NCBI GenBank assembly: GCA_019637685.1
Contig: JAHBVF010000035.1
Coordinates: forward strand, 1-64,000
Source: Caldilineaceae bacterium
Lineage (GTDB): Bacteria; Chloroflexota; Anaerolineae; Caldilineales; Caldilineaceae
Reading direction: 5' to 3'
Length of the DNA stretch: 64,000 bases
Shown here: positions 7,387 through 16,458 of the stretch, piece after piece
Position numbering within the stretch: position 1 is the stretch's first letter
How the letters are laid out: each line of letters starts with the position of its first letter
Position numbers and translations under genes: made by a program
The notes under the pieces: model-generated
The model's database searches: none
Told to the model about the DNA's origin: nothing
What the model saw: the letters and a program-made list of their open reading frames with translations, nothing else

Positions 7387-9120
7387 ATGCAAGAGTCAGG
7401 AATTTCCCCCAAAGAGGCCCCAGCCACAGGGGTTCAACTTTTGGCACAAGTCGAGCTTCTGGGTGACAACAGAAGCCCTGGCGTGCCTTTGTGCCCCTTG
7501 CGGTTCAAAAAAATAGTCGGTCGCGTCAGCCTTCTGCTCTTTGTCTGCCTGCTGACCGGCTGCGGCGGAGAAGCAGCCAGCCCGTCTATGGCCCCGGGCG
7601 AACCCCAAGTGACAGTCAACGCGGCCGCCCCCCCTGCCACTTCCACGCCCCTGCCGCCGCCGACAGCCACCCCCAGCCCGACCCCCACGCCTGTCCAGCC
7701 GCCAGTCCCCACACCAGAGATCGACCTGACAAACCGCACTGTCTTCACGGCCAATCTAAAGGCCGACTTTGCCGGAGATATTGATGCTGTGCCCAATGCG
7801 CCCCACTATTTCATTCGGGCCACACTGCTCCCCGGCGATGTGCCAACAGTGCAGGGTGTGCAGCGCGTTCGCTATACGAATCAAGAAGATGTGCCGTTGG
7901 ACGCGGTCTACTTTCGGCTCTACCCCAACCTGCCCGCCTACAACGGCACGTCCGCGGTCGGCGGCGTAATTGTAGACAACCAATGGGCGACGACCGGGCT
8001 GGAGTACGATGACTCTGCCCTGCGCGTAGAACTGGCGTCTCCTCTGCTGCCCGGCGCAGTGGCTGATATTACGCTCTGGTTTACCGCCACAATGCCCACC
8101 AGTGTGGTGGCAGGCACGGCCGGTTCCGGGCTGTATGGCTTTCAAGGCAATGTCTACGATCTCGCGGGGTTCTACCCGACGATTCCCGTCTACGACGACG
8201 AGGGCTGGAACCTGGAGATCACCGCCACTTTTGGGGATTCCACCTTTACCGACACAGCTTTCTATCAGGCAGAACTCACCCTGCCCAGCACGCAGGAAGT
8301 CGTTTCAACAGGGACGGTCGTCGAGCGGAAACCCAACAACGACGCCACCGACACCTGGCGGATTGTGGCCGGACCGGTGCGGGCTTTCTATGCAGCGGCC
8401 AGCGACACGTACACGTTTCTCAGCGAGGAGGTGGAGGGCACGACTGTACGTAGCTGGTACCAGCCTGGCGGCCAGACCGGCGCAGAGACAGCCCTTTTTT
8501 ATGTAAAAGGGTCGCTGCCTGTCTTCAACCGGCTCTTTGGCGCATACCCATACAGCGAGTTGGATATGGTTGCCATGCCCACCACCGGCTTTGGCATGGA
8601 ATATCCGGGTGTTATTAATTTGGCCCAAAGTTTTTACGGCGAAGGGGGCGGGGCCTTTGCGGTCGCCACCCCACACGAGGTCGCCCACCAGTGGTGGTAT
8701 AATCTGGTGGGCAACGACCAGCCCGACGAACCCTGGCTGGATGAATCCCTCGCCAATTACTCCGTCTATCTCTATTATGAGGATGTGGCCTGGCAGGAAA
8801 TGGTAGACGGAACGATGAACAATATCTTCCTCTATCGCTACAACGCGGCCCAAAATCTGGGCATCGACCGCCCGGTCGCGGGACCGGTGATTGGCTACGA
8901 CGCGTCCAATTATATCAATATCGTCTATAGCAAAGGGCCGCTCTTTCTGCACGCGCTGCGGCAACGCATGGGCGATGGGCCTTTCTTTGCCGCCCTTCTT
9001 GACTACGCCCAAACCCACCGCTATGGCGTGGCCTATCCCGACGATCTGCTGGCCGCCTTTCGCCGCCACACCGACGCGGATATTGACGATCTCTACCGGT
9101 TCTGGATTACCGGTGAGTAA
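7387..9120 (+). CDS. M1-like zinc metallopeptidase, lipoprotein
   Basis: The protein carries HEVAH (His430, Glu431, His434) and the third zinc ligand Glu453 eighteen residues later, in the order of family M1 (gluzincin) aminopeptidases. A hydrophobic segment ends in LLTGC near residue 57, a lipobox, and is followed by a Thr/Pro-rich linker to about residue 115. It is therefore probably anchored outside the membrane. At 577 residues it is shorter than classical M1 enzymes of 850 or more. The start is uncertain: 7387 directly follows dnaJ but puts the lipobox unusually far in, and GTG 7483 would give a normal-length signal peptide. Neither has a clear ribosome site. Confidence 0.85.
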   Translation: MQESGISPKEAPATGVQLLAQVELLGDNRSPGVPLCPLRFKKIVGRVSLLLFVCLLTGCGGEAASPSMAPGEPQVTVNAAAPPATSTPLPPPTATPSPTPTPVQPPVPTPEIDLTNRTVFTANLKADFAGDIDAVPNAPHYFIRATLLPGDVPTVQGVQRVRYTNQEDVPLDAVYFRLYPNLPAYNGTSAVGGVIVDNQWATTGLEYDDSALRVELASPLLPGAVADITLWFTATMPTSVVAGTAGSGLYGFQGNVYDLAGFYPTIPVYDDEGWNLEITATFGDSTFTDTAFYQAELTLPSTQEVVSTGTVVERKPNNDATDTWRIVAGPVRAFYAAASDTYTFLSEEVEGTTVRSWYQPGGQTGAETALFYVKGSLPVFNRLFGAYPYSELDMVAMPTTGFGMEYPGVINLAQSFYGEGGGAFAVATPHEVAHQWWYNLVGNDQPDEPWLDESLANYSVYLYYEDVAWQEMVDGTMNNIFLYRYNAAQNLGIDRPVAGPVIGYDASNYINIVYSKGPLFLHALRQRMGDGPFFAALLDYAQTHRYGVAYPDDLLAAFRRHTDADIDDLYRFWITGE

Positions 9121-9126
9121 AAGAAA

Positions 9127-9180
9127 CGTGAGGCGTGAAGCGTGAGATCGCTCGATCTTTGTCATGTTTCACGCCTCACG
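9127..9180. repeat. 13-bp inverted repeat between genes
   Basis: A perfect 13-bp inverted repeat (9127-9139 and 9168-9180) is built of GTGAGGCGTGAA-type words. It lies right after the peptidase stop and may terminate transcription. It also resembles the other dispersed palindromes of this window. Confidence 0.6.
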
Positions 9181-9248
9181 GTTCCCTGCCACTGATCGAC
9201 CTGCACCCTATCCCTATTTTCCCCAACCCATCCACAGGAGAAGAGTAC

Positions 9249-10391
9249 GTGAAAATTGTCGATGTCACCACCACCACTTTTCGTTACATCTCGAACACCG
9301 TGCGGGACTCGGAGGGCCACGGCCACCCCGGCGACCCCCACGAAGCCAAGCAGTCCCTGCTGACTATCAAGACCGATGAGGGCGTGGAAGGCTATTGTTT
9401 TGGGGCCAATACCGCGGTCATCGAAAGTCTGGTCAAGCCCTTGCTCATCGGCCAGGACCCCTTCTACCGGGAATATCTCTGGCAGATGCTGCGCGAGCGC
9501 CAGCGGCTCCACCTGGGCAGCCTCTCGGATCGGGTGCTCACTTCCGTCGATCTGGCCCTGTGGGACCTGGCCGGGCGCGCGGTGGGCCAGCCCGTACACA
9601 AACTGCTGGGCGCGTTCCGGGACAAAGTGCCCGCCTATGCCAGCACAATGTGCGGCGACGATCTGCCCGGCGGTCTGGCTACGCCGGAAGACTACGCCAA
9701 TTTCGCCAAATGGTGCATCTTCGAGCGGGGCTACCCCGCCTTCAAACTCCACACCTGGCAGCCCCCCTACGAAGGCGCGCCCAGTGTCAAACGGGATTTG
9801 GAAGCCTGCGCCGCGGTGCGCGAGGCCGTCGGCCCGGACGTAGACCTGATGCTCGATCCCTTCCACTACTACAGCCGGGAAGAATCGCTACAACTGGCCC
9901 GGGGTCTGGAAAAGCTGGACTATCTGTGGATGGAAGAACCTATGGCAGAGCACAGTATGTCCTCCTTTGTCTGGCTGGCCGAGCAGTCTGATCTGCTCAT
10001 CGTCGGCCCGGAGACGGCAGAAGGCAAGCACTACGCCCGGGCCGAGTGGATCAAAGCTGGCGCGGCCGATGTGATCCGCACGGGCGTGGGGGATGTGGGT
10101 GGGATTACCCCGGCCATGAAGTGCGTCCATCTGTGCGAGTCGTTCAATATGAGCGTGGAGATTCACGGGGGCGGCGTGGGCAACCTGCACGTGCTGTGCG
10201 CAATGGGCATTCCAGGCCGCTACTATGAACGGGGTCTGCTCCACCCCTTTATCGACTGGGAAGAAGTCCCGGCCTGGCTGAATAAACGGGACGACCCCAT
10301 GGACAGCGAAGGCTTCGTCCACGTCTCCCAGGACCCCGGCCTGGGCCAGGATATCAACTGGGATTACATCAATGACAATCTGGTGAAGTAA
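9249..10391 (+). CDS. Enolase-superfamily sugar acid dehydratase
   Basis: A 380-residue member of the mandelate racemase/muconate lactonizing enzyme family. The N-terminal capping domain is followed by the modified TIM barrel. Visible metal and acid/base positions are Lys in FKLHTW, Asp in LMLDPFH, Glu in MEEPM, Glu in GPETAEG and His in VEIHGGG. Such enzymes abstract the alpha proton of a carboxylate and commonly dehydrate aldonic or aldaric acids; the exact substrate cannot be read from the sequence. The GTG at 9249 is chosen because aggag lies nine bases upstream and the family N-terminus begins there (MKIVDVTTTTFRY). It opens the sugar-acid island. Confidence 0.88.
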   Translation: MKIVDVTTTTFRYISNTVRDSEGHGHPGDPHEAKQSLLTIKTDEGVEGYCFGANTAVIESLVKPLLIGQDPFYREYLWQMLRERQRLHLGSLSDRVLTSVDLALWDLAGRAVGQPVHKLLGAFRDKVPAYASTMCGDDLPGGLATPEDYANFAKWCIFERGYPAFKLHTWQPPYEGAPSVKRDLEACAAVREAVGPDVDLMLDPFHYYSREESLQLARGLEKLDYLWMEEPMAEHSMSSFVWLAEQSDLLIVGPETAEGKHYARAEWIKAGAADVIRTGVGDVGGITPAMKCVHLCESFNMSVEIHGGGVGNLHVLCAMGIPGRYYERGLLHPFIDWEEVPAWLNKRDDPMDSEGFVHVSQDPGLGQDINWDYINDNLVK

Positions 10392-10424
10392 TCCTCGATG
10401 ACTCCACTGCTGAAAGGTTAATTT

Positions 10425-10515
10425 CACCGCGGAGGCGCAGAGATCGCAGAGGCAACGCGGAGAAAATCAAGAGAAAATCTCCGCAGCACTTCGCGTTCCC
10501 CGCGTCTCCGCGGTG
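10425..10515. repeat. Nested inverted repeat in intergenic DNA
   Basis: Between the gene ending at 10391 and the HNH gene ending at 10671 lie outer 10-bp arms (10425-10434 with 10506-10515) and inner 7-bp arms (10457-10463 with 10478-10484). The rest of this 279-base gap holds nothing I recognise. Confidence 0.55.
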
Positions 10516-10670
10516 GGGACAGGTTTTTTTTGTCGCAGATTCAGGAGATGCAAAGATAAAGCAACCCCCCATTTATTTCCTGATTCCATCACGTTTGCAC
10601 GCCCAATTGCCGCGGCTTGCAAAGGCGAGACGGATTTCAGTCATCGATTATCTCTAAACTGGGGTAAGAA

Positions 10671-11099
10671 TTAGACTTGGGGAGGATGCCAGCCTGCCGC
10701 AATCCAATTGCGACGAACAGTGACAGCCACAATATTGTTCATCTGCAGAGCAATGACAGTAGCCCTTCCGGTAGAACTCAGACCGACAATTAGCTCCCCT
10801 GACTCACTCCATCCGAAGTGTTCGGTCCACAACTGGTTGCGCGGATGAAAGAGGGGAACGTTTTGTCCGGCAAAGGGATCGATCCCCTCAGTCTGAACGC
10901 CTTTGAACGAATTGCAGGAGCGGCAGGCCAACCATAGATTCTCCACTTCATTGCCGCCGCCTTTGGCAACGGGCACAATGTGCTCAATTTCCAGGGGCCA
11001 GGGCACATATTCCTGACGCGCCAAACAGTAGCCGCAGCGATGTCCTGCCTGCTGCGCAACCAGCGCACGAAGCGCGCTCGATATAGCAGAGGTTGTCAT
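10671..11099 (-). CDS. HNH endonuclease of a two-gene module (copy 1)
   Basis: A 142-residue HNH-fold nuclease. CGYC near residue 22, the HNH histidine in LEIEHIVP, the central Asn in ENLWLACRSCN and the second zinc pair Cys-x-x-Cys are all present. The C-terminal half (GLSSTGRATVIALQMNN to WHPPQ) is a conserved extension also found in the second copy at 33355. Its ATG overlaps the stop of the upstream ribbon-helix-helix-like gene (ATGA), implying translational coupling. It could be a homing, defence or toxin-like nuclease; the pairing with a DNA-binding-type partner suggests a regulated nuclease module. No substrate can be inferred. Confidence 0.88.
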   Translation of the reverse strand: MTTSAISSALRALVAQQAGHRCGYCLARQEYVPWPLEIEHIVPVAKGGGNEVENLWLACRSCNSFKGVQTEGIDPFAGQNVPLFHPRNQLWTEHFGWSESGELIVGLSSTGRATVIALQMNNIVAVTVRRNWIAAGWHPPQV

Positions 11100-11485
11100 G
11101 CCTGAATGGGAGGACGTAAGCCGCGCCGCACTGCTTCAGCCAAAGCTGCGGATTGCCGCAGCCATAATTGGTGATAGGTCTGCATCAGCACAGTCAGCGT
11201 GCGTTGGCCGTCGTGTGTGAGCGTCCCCGCTGACTGCTGTTGGAGCAGATCGTCCAGCCGTTCGCCCTGGCTCTGCTCCATCTGCACAGTGGATAGTGCC
11301 AGCAGATCAGCATCGTTCAATTCATCAACCGCGGGCTGATCAATAGACTGTTCGGGCAGGGGCATGAGGGCCAAAGTGAGGACATCAGTCAGTGCGCCGG
11401 TCAGCTCCTGCTGGCTGAGCGCGGCCCAACCCCGCGCCTGTTCGTAGAGCGCATCGGGAAGTTCGAGGGTCACCTGTCTGGTCAT
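11096..11485 (-). CDS. RHH-like partner of HNH nuclease (copy 1)
   Basis: A 129-residue protein starts with a pattern typical of ribbon-helix-helix proteins (TRQVTLELPDALYEQARG, residues 2-19: a beta strand then a helix). A helical C-terminal part contains LDDLLQQQSAGTLTHDGQRT. The second copy (32912) has the same order and corresponding motifs (DFLLERNGAGILNAQEKEEL), so the two form a family. ATG 11485 is chosen with aggа-type ribosome site nine bases upstream; ATG 11491 is an alternative. It is coupled by overlap to the HNH gene. It may repress the module or restrain the nuclease; this is inference. Confidence 0.75.
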   Translation of the reverse strand: MTRQVTLELPDALYEQARGWAALSQQELTGALTDVLTLALMPLPEQSIDQPAVDELNDADLLALSTVQMEQSQGERLDDLLQQQSAGTLTHDGQRTLTVLMQTYHQLWLRQSAALAEAVRRGLRPPIQA

Positions 11486-11543
11486 CGTCATCTGTCCTGA
11501 AATTATCTGCGACACTGACACCACTATACACTATTTTTCGAGC

Positions 11544-12308
11544 CTATGCCACACTCATCCCGCCGTCCACCAGATAGGCCGCGCCGGTGCAATAGCTGGC
11601 GTCGTCTGTGGCCAAAAAGATGATCATTGGCGCGATTTCGTCGGGACGACCCGCCCGGCCCAGGGGCACAGACGCGGCGATACGCGCTTCCCGCCCCGCC
11701 GCGTCTGGGTGGATGTCGTGGTTGGGTGTGCGTTCCAGCGCGCCGGGGCAGACAGCGTTGCAACGGATGCCGTGCTTGGCGTAGTGGACGGCCACGTAGC
11801 GGTTCAGCCCGATCAGCCCGTGCTTGCCGGAGAGATAGGCCACATTGGCCGATTTGCCGCTGTACGCCGTGACCGAGGCCACAATCACCACCGCGCCGCC
11901 TGTGGCCTGGGCCACCATCTGGGCCAGGCCGTATTTCAGGGTCAGATAGACGCCCCGGTAGTTGACGTCGTGGGTGCGGTCCCAAATCTCTTCGGGCAGG
12001 GTATGGATATCCCGATCCGCGGTGTGGAGTTGGATGCCCGCGTTGGGGACCAACACGTCCAGATGCCCCCAGCGGGCGACAGTCTGGGCCACGGCAGCCT
12101 CGACAGATGTGGCCTGGGAGACATCGGTTTCGATGGCGATGGCGTCGTGGCCCGCGGCCACCAGTGCCGCGGCTACCCGCTCTACTCCCGCGGCCGGGAT
12201 ACCGGTCACCGCCACTTTCGCGCCTTCGCCGGCCATACGCCAGGCCGTGGCCTCGCCAATCCCGCTCCCCGCGCCGGTGATCAGCGCGACTTTCCCCAGT
12301 AATTTCAT
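11544..12308 (-). CDS. Short-chain dehydrogenase/reductase
   Basis: A 254-residue classical SDR. The cofactor motif TGAGSGIG lies at residues 11-18, the structural NAG at about 90, the catalytic Ser in VASVTAYSG, and Tyr-x-x-x-Lys in YLSGK. The C-terminal PGALERTPN and VDGGMSV segments are typical. It most likely oxidises or reduces a sugar or sugar-acid alcohol with NAD(P), fitting the surrounding island; the substrate is unknown. The start at 12308 has an aaggga ribosome site and the family's usual N-terminus (MKLLGKVALITG). It runs in the same direction as the next upstream gene, with a repeat-bearing gap between them. Confidence 0.92.
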   Translation of the reverse strand: MKLLGKVALITGAGSGIGEATAWRMAGEGAKVAVTGIPAAGVERVAAALVAAGHDAIAIETDVSQATSVEAAVAQTVARWGHLDVLVPNAGIQLHTADRDIHTLPEEIWDRTHDVNYRGVYLTLKYGLAQMVAQATGGAVVIVASVTAYSGKSANVAYLSGKHGLIGLNRYVAVHYAKHGIRCNAVCPGALERTPNHDIHPDAAGREARIAASVPLGRAGRPDEIAPMIIFLATDDASYCTGAAYLVDGGMSVA

Positions 12309-12353
12309 CCGAAATCCCTTTCCGAAAGATGCCTTCCATTTTGAACCGCGAAG

Positions 12354-12415
12354 CCACAAAGTCACAAAGGAAAAGCAATTTCTTTTCTCTTCTTTGTGTC
12401 TTTGTGACTTTGTGG
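12354..12415. repeat. 16-bp inverted repeat
   Basis: A perfect 16-bp inverted repeat (12354-12369 with 12400-12415) made of CACAAAG words separates the TIM-barrel gene from the SDR gene. It may form an RNA hairpin and resembles other dispersed repeats here. Confidence 0.6.
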
Positions 12416-12431
12416 TTCAGGCAATTTTTGA

Positions 12432-13193
12432 TTAGCTCCAGCGTTTTTTCAGATAGTCCAAACTCTGCTCAATCCGCGCCACCGCATCGTCCCCGCCCCG
12501 GAACTCGAAGCAATAGATCACCCGCTGGGGCAGGCTGTCCAGGGCGTCGAAGATGGCGTCCAGCGGCAGCACACCCGCGCCGAGAACTGTCGGCGGGTCA
12601 GACGGATTGCCCGTCTGGTCCTTGAGATGGCTGGAGACAATCCGATTCGCCAGGGCCGCCGCGGCAGCCGGGATGTCCTGGCCGTGCAGACTGTAGTTGC
12701 CCATATCGAAATTTGTCATCAGCGAGGGGATGCGGGCCAGGCAGGTCTGGACTTCGGCCAGTGTGCCGCCAGGGATGCGGGCATAGTTTTCCAGGGCGAT
12801 GACGACGCCCTTCTCGGCCGCGTAGTCGGCGATGGCCTGCCCCCCAGCCCAAGCGGTCGCGTCGTCGTCCGCGGGCAACTGGCCGGGGAAGAAGCGAACA
12901 ATCGGTGATCCCAGGCTGGCCGCGGCGTCGATATCGCCGCGCAGGGTGGCCGCGTCTGTGCTGAAAAGGGTGGCGTGGGTGGCGTAGGTGATAAGCAACC
13001 CCTTTGCTTCAGCGTGCTGGCGGGCCTGCCCCAATTCGCTTTCCCACCCTGTCCACAGTTCTCGGCGCAACTCCACACCGTCCGCGCCGGTTGCCGCGGC
13101 CGCATCGATCACATCAAAAACCGTCATCGCGCCGGATTTCAGCGCGTCCTCAAATTGCATTACCGAAATCAGAACCGGTCGTTCAACACTCAC
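12432..13193 (-). CDS. Sugar phosphate isomerase/epimerase, TIM barrel
   Basis: A 253-residue protein of the xylose-isomerase-like TIM-barrel family. The strand-end phrases GADGVELR, VVIALENYAR, LMTNFDMGNYS, SSHLKDQTG and CFEFRGGDD carry the acidic and histidine residues that bind the metal in this family. It probably isomerises or epimerises a keto-sugar or inositol derivative. The GTG at 13193 has aaggag six bases upstream; codons further upstream run through repeat DNA. It belongs with the minus-strand sugar genes from 17.3 to 11.5 kb. The exact substrate is not deducible. Confidence 0.85.
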   Translation of the reverse strand: MSVERPVLISVMQFEDALKSGAMTVFDVIDAAAATGADGVELRRELWTGWESELGQARQHAEAKGLLITYATHATLFSTDAATLRGDIDAAASLGSPIVRFFPGQLPADDDATAWAGGQAIADYAAEKGVVIALENYARIPGGTLAEVQTCLARIPSLMTNFDMGNYSLHGQDIPAAAAALANRIVSSHLKDQTGNPSDPPTVLGAGVLPLDAIFDALDSLPQRVIYCFEFRGGDDAVARIEQSLDYLKKRWS

Positions 13194-13370
13194 TATTTTC
13201 TCCTTCTGCGCAATAGAACGCGGATGACGCGGATTGGGCGGATTCATGCGGATAAAATGCCCAATCTCCTGGTTTTCAAAAAGAAGTGGGACACAGATTT
13301 GTGCGGATACAGACTGATTTAGAAGCAAAAATCCGCGTTTATCTGCGTGAATCCGCGTCCCAAAAATCGT

Positions 13371-14129
13371 TTACACATCCAAAACCGTCTGCGCGGCCTC
13401 GCTGAGCCGGGCGCGGGTTTCGGGCCGAATATATGCCCGCTGGTCGAGCTGCTGCTTCTGGTCCCGGCGGCAGAAATAGCTGTGCAGGGCGCGGCGGGGC
13501 TGGTCCGTGCGGTTGAGGGTTCCCCCGTGCCAGGTGTGGGAATTGAAGATGACGACTGTGCCCGCGGGCGCGGTGAGCAGCACTTCGTCCGGATGAGGGG
13601 CAGACGGGTCCGCCAACACATCTTGGGGCCGTTGGCCGCTGCGGTTGGAGCCGGGCACAACCCGCGTCGCGCCGTTCTCCGGCGTGAACTCGTCCAGCAG
13701 CCAGATGGAATTGCAGACGTAATAGTCCCCCGGCTCCACGGCACTGCCCCAATCGCAGTGGAGCGCTTGCAGGCCATGCCCTGGCAGCGCGGCCCGAAAG
13801 TTGAGGGACGAGAGTTTCATATCCCCGCCCAGCACGTGGCTGATGGCGGCCAGCACTTTTGGATGGGTATAGCAGACGTCAAAGATCGGGTCTTTGTTGA
13901 CCAGATCGCTGAGTCGGGTTGTGCCTGCTTCCTGATGGACTTCGCTGCCTGCTTTGTCGCCTTCCAGCGCGGCCAGTTCATCCACCCGGCGCACCAGCCC
14001 GCGCCGCATTTCATCAGAGAGAATCCCCGGCAGCGGCAGGTAGCCCTTCTCATCCAGAAATGTTTTCTCCGCGGGGGAAAGTGTGTCGTCCGCGACGCCT
14101 AATTTCGTCAACGCCTGTTGGATATCCAT
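13371..14129 (-). CDS. Phytanoyl-CoA dioxygenase (PhyH) family protein
   Basis: A 252-residue Fe(II)/2-oxoglutarate-dependent dioxygenase. The iron ligands appear as His-x-Asp in ALHCDWG and the distal His in SHTWHGG, followed by a 2-oxoglutarate-binding Arg in QPRRALHSYF. Family members hydroxylate diverse small molecules; several bacterial ones act on compatible solutes or sugars. The ATG at 14129 has gaggaa eight bases upstream. Position within the sugar island suggests a catabolic substrate, but nothing more specific is supported. Confidence 0.88.
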   Translation of the reverse strand: MDIQQALTKLGVADDTLSPAEKTFLDEKGYLPLPGILSDEMRRGLVRRVDELAALEGDKAGSEVHQEAGTTRLSDLVNKDPIFDVCYTHPKVLAAISHVLGGDMKLSSLNFRAALPGHGLQALHCDWGSAVEPGDYYVCNSIWLLDEFTPENGATRVVPGSNRSGQRPQDVLADPSAPHPDEVLLTAPAGTVVIFNSHTWHGGTLNRTDQPRRALHSYFCRRDQKQQLDQRAYIRPETRARLSEAAQTVLDV

Positions 14130-14174
14130 TTTTCTCGTTCCTCAATAGTTGTCTATAACGGGTGCAAGAGCGTA

Positions 14175-14252
14175 CAGTCCCCGGCACTTTCCGTCTCTGC
14201 ACGCCTGTACGCGGGGATACGGGCATCGAAGTTCGTAAAGTGTCGGGGACTG
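14175..14252. repeat. REP-like inverted repeat with GGGGACTG ends
   Basis: A 16-bp inverted repeat with one wobble (14175-14190 with 14237-14252) has a 46-base loop and lies between the PhyH and mannonate dehydratase-like genes. The layout resembles repetitive extragenic palindromes. No second copy was found by eye in this window. Confidence 0.6.
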
Positions 14253-14279
14253 CGGAACACATATCTTCCAGAAATATCT

Positions 14280-15335
14280 CTACGCGGGACCGCCAAATTC
14301 GTTGTTCACGGCCTGCATCAGCGCCCGCATATACGCAATGGAATAGGCAGCGCCTACCCGTTGACCGCCCAGCATCGCGGGGATGTGATCGGGAATGATG
14401 CACCCATCAAACTTCACTTCCCGCAGGGCTTTCATCACTTCGTACATATCCTGATAGCCATTGTCGATGAGTGTCTCCACCCACGGCTCCGGCATAGGGT
14501 TGGAGACATTGCGGAAGTGGACTTTGAACAATTGCCCCTTTTCGCCAAAATGCTTGATGGCCTCCACCGGGGTGTTGCCCATACCGATTTTGCCGCCTTC
14601 CAGCCAGCAGCCCACACACAGGCAGACGCCGATGTTGGGGCTGTCGGCAATTTCCATGGCCTTTTTGTAGCCCTCGAAATTGCCAAACATACAGCGGGGA
14701 ATGCCGCCCAGATCGTAGACGGGCGGATCGTCCGGGTGGACGCCGATACGCACACCGGCATCTTCGGCCACAGGCACAATTTCGCGCATGAGATGGGCGT
14801 AGTTGTCCCACAGTTCTTCTTCTGTGTAGCGGCGGCCGTGGGTCAATTCGCCTTCGTAGATGGTGCCGGCCCAGTGCCCTTTGGCATCGCTGAGGTCCAG
14901 CGTGCGGGCATCCATTCCACCCCGCCCCTCTGCACGGCCAGAGGACCAGATGCCGTTGGCCATGTGGGCATAGGTGTTGTAATAGATGCCCGCCGCGCCG
15001 ATATTGCGGATGAACTGCTTGAACTCCTCCACTTTGGCGTCCCGGCCCGGCAGATTGAGGGTAATCTCTGGCACATTGTGGACGCCCAGGTTGGTGATGC
15101 GGTAGATTTTCAGCCCCCATTCGCCAAAGCGCTTGACGAGACTTTTGTAGAATTCCAGGGAATGCTGCTCCGGGTTGCGGATGCCTACCATCGCCCATTC
15201 CACGCCAAGCTGTTGGAAGAACTGCAAATCTTCATCACTGGCGTCGGCTCCGGTCTGAATGGCAATCTGAATGCCTTCGGTGCTGGAATAGTAGCCGGGC
15301 ACGGCACGCATGGGGATACGGTTTGGTTCGGTCAT
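14280..15335 (-). CDS. Mannonate dehydratase-like protein (UxuA family)
   Basis: A 351-residue TIM-barrel protein. GVHPDDPPVYDLGGIPRC, CVGCWLEGG and KVHFRNVSNP match the metal-binding strand ends of mannonate dehydratase, and the C-terminal IPDHIPAMLGG corresponds to its DH motif. UxuA converts D-mannonate to 2-keto-3-deoxygluconate in glucuronate breakdown. The ATG at 15335 is preceded by ggag and gives the normal family N-terminus; upstream in-frame codons overlap the kinase gene. Function as mannonate dehydratase is likely but a related sugar acid is possible. Confidence 0.82.
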   Translation of the reverse strand: MTEPNRIPMRAVPGYYSSTEGIQIAIQTGADASDEDLQFFQQLGVEWAMVGIRNPEQHSLEFYKSLVKRFGEWGLKIYRITNLGVHNVPEITLNLPGRDAKVEEFKQFIRNIGAAGIYYNTYAHMANGIWSSGRAEGRGGMDARTLDLSDAKGHWAGTIYEGELTHGRRYTEEELWDNYAHLMREIVPVAEDAGVRIGVHPDDPPVYDLGGIPRCMFGNFEGYKKAMEIADSPNIGVCLCVGCWLEGGKIGMGNTPVEAIKHFGEKGQLFKVHFRNVSNPMPEPWVETLIDNGYQDMYEVMKALREVKFDGCIIPDHIPAMLGGQRVGAAYSIAYMRALMQAVNNEFGGPA

Positions 15336-15402
15336 TTCAAAGGGTCTCCGATGTTGGGGAAATGGATAGGAAAGGAAGATTGCGAGAGATAGGACGGCTT
15401 TT

Positions 15403-16398
15403 TTATGCGCTCTGGAACAAGCGGGCCAGCCGCTCTTCCGTGCGCTGAAAGAATCTACGGATAAATTCCTGCTCCTGGGGATCCTGCTCGTCGATGAGCA
15501 GATTGGCAAAGTCCAGCGTGCGGCGCAGGGTGTGCAGGGCAACTTCGCCGGGATAGGTTTCCGGCCAGGGCAGGCGTCGGGTGTAACCTTCCCGGAAGGC
15601 CGCGTGCAGTTGCGCCGCGTCGTCTCTGGACTGAATGTAGTAGAATATCAGCCCAATATCCTGCACGGGGTAGCCCCAGACCAAATCCTCGAAGTCGATG
15701 GGGTAGACCCGGCCCCGATGCACTTTCACATTATACTGGTGCAGGTCGTAGTGGATGACCTGGGGCGACTGCCCCCGGCCCCACAGCTCGGCCTGGGCTT
15801 CGGCCACCCGGCCATAGGCCACAGAGAGCAGCCCCCACAGCCGTTCGTTAAGCCGATCCCGAAAGGCCGGCTCGAAGAGATGGGGCTGGTCCGTGGGGTT
15901 GAAGACCGTATCGTTGCGTCGGATGGCGAAGCCGTCGGGCGGTGTCCACGTAGCCGCGTGCTGGTGCAGCCGGGCCAACAATTCCCCAGTGGACGCATAG
16001 TTTTGCGGTGTCAGCACGTCGCCCAAATCCTTGCCCGGAACCCAGGAAAAGACAACGACGTGACGGGCTTCGGGCACGCCTTCCACCTGCACAGTCGTAA
16101 AGAGTTCTCCCCGCCGGGTGCGCAGAGGCGCGGGCAGGAGCAGGTCCGTTTCCCGGTGCAGGGCGTCCAACCAGATCATTTCAGAGCGCACGTCTGTCGG
16201 GCCGTATTTGGTTGGGCGGGTAACGCGCAGCACAAACTTCTCGCCGCCGGTCGTGTCCACCCGAAAGACGTAATTCCAGCCGTCGCTGATAAAGCGCAGG
16301 CCCGCCAGCGCAAGTTCGTATTCTTGCAGCGCGGCCAGAGCCAGCGTTCGCAAGCGGCGAATTCGGCCCTGGGGCCTCAGATCGTAAAAGGGTTTCAT
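15403..16398 (-). CDS. Aminoglycoside phosphotransferase-like kinase
   Basis: A 331-residue kinase-fold protein. The lobe-linking VVFSWVPGKDLGD segment, the catalytic loop VIHYDLHQYNVKV (Asp then Asn) and the metal-binding IDFEDLVWG are all in order. Such APH-family enzymes phosphorylate small molecules including homoserine, choline, sugars and antibiotics. Within a run of sugar genes it may phosphorylate a sugar or a derivative; antibiotic resistance is not indicated. No clear ribosome site lies before 16398, but the family N-terminus fits. Confidence 0.85.
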   Translation of the reverse strand: MKPFYDLRPQGRIRRLRTLALAALQEYELALAGLRFISDGWNYVFRVDTTGGEKFVLRVTRPTKYGPTDVRSEMIWLDALHRETDLLLPAPLRTRRGELFTTVQVEGVPEARHVVVFSWVPGKDLGDVLTPQNYASTGELLARLHQHAATWTPPDGFAIRRNDTVFNPTDQPHLFEPAFRDRLNERLWGLLSVAYGRVAEAQAELWGRGQSPQVIHYDLHQYNVKVHRGRVYPIDFEDLVWGYPVQDIGLIFYYIQSRDDAAQLHAAFREGYTRRLPWPETYPGEVALHTLRRTLDFANLLIDEQDPQEQEFIRRFFQRTEERLARLFQSA

Positions 16399-16458
16399 TG
16401 GCGTGACTTGTGGTGCGTCGTGGGTGTACCCGTTCCCGCGGCCGCACAGTCTCAGGAA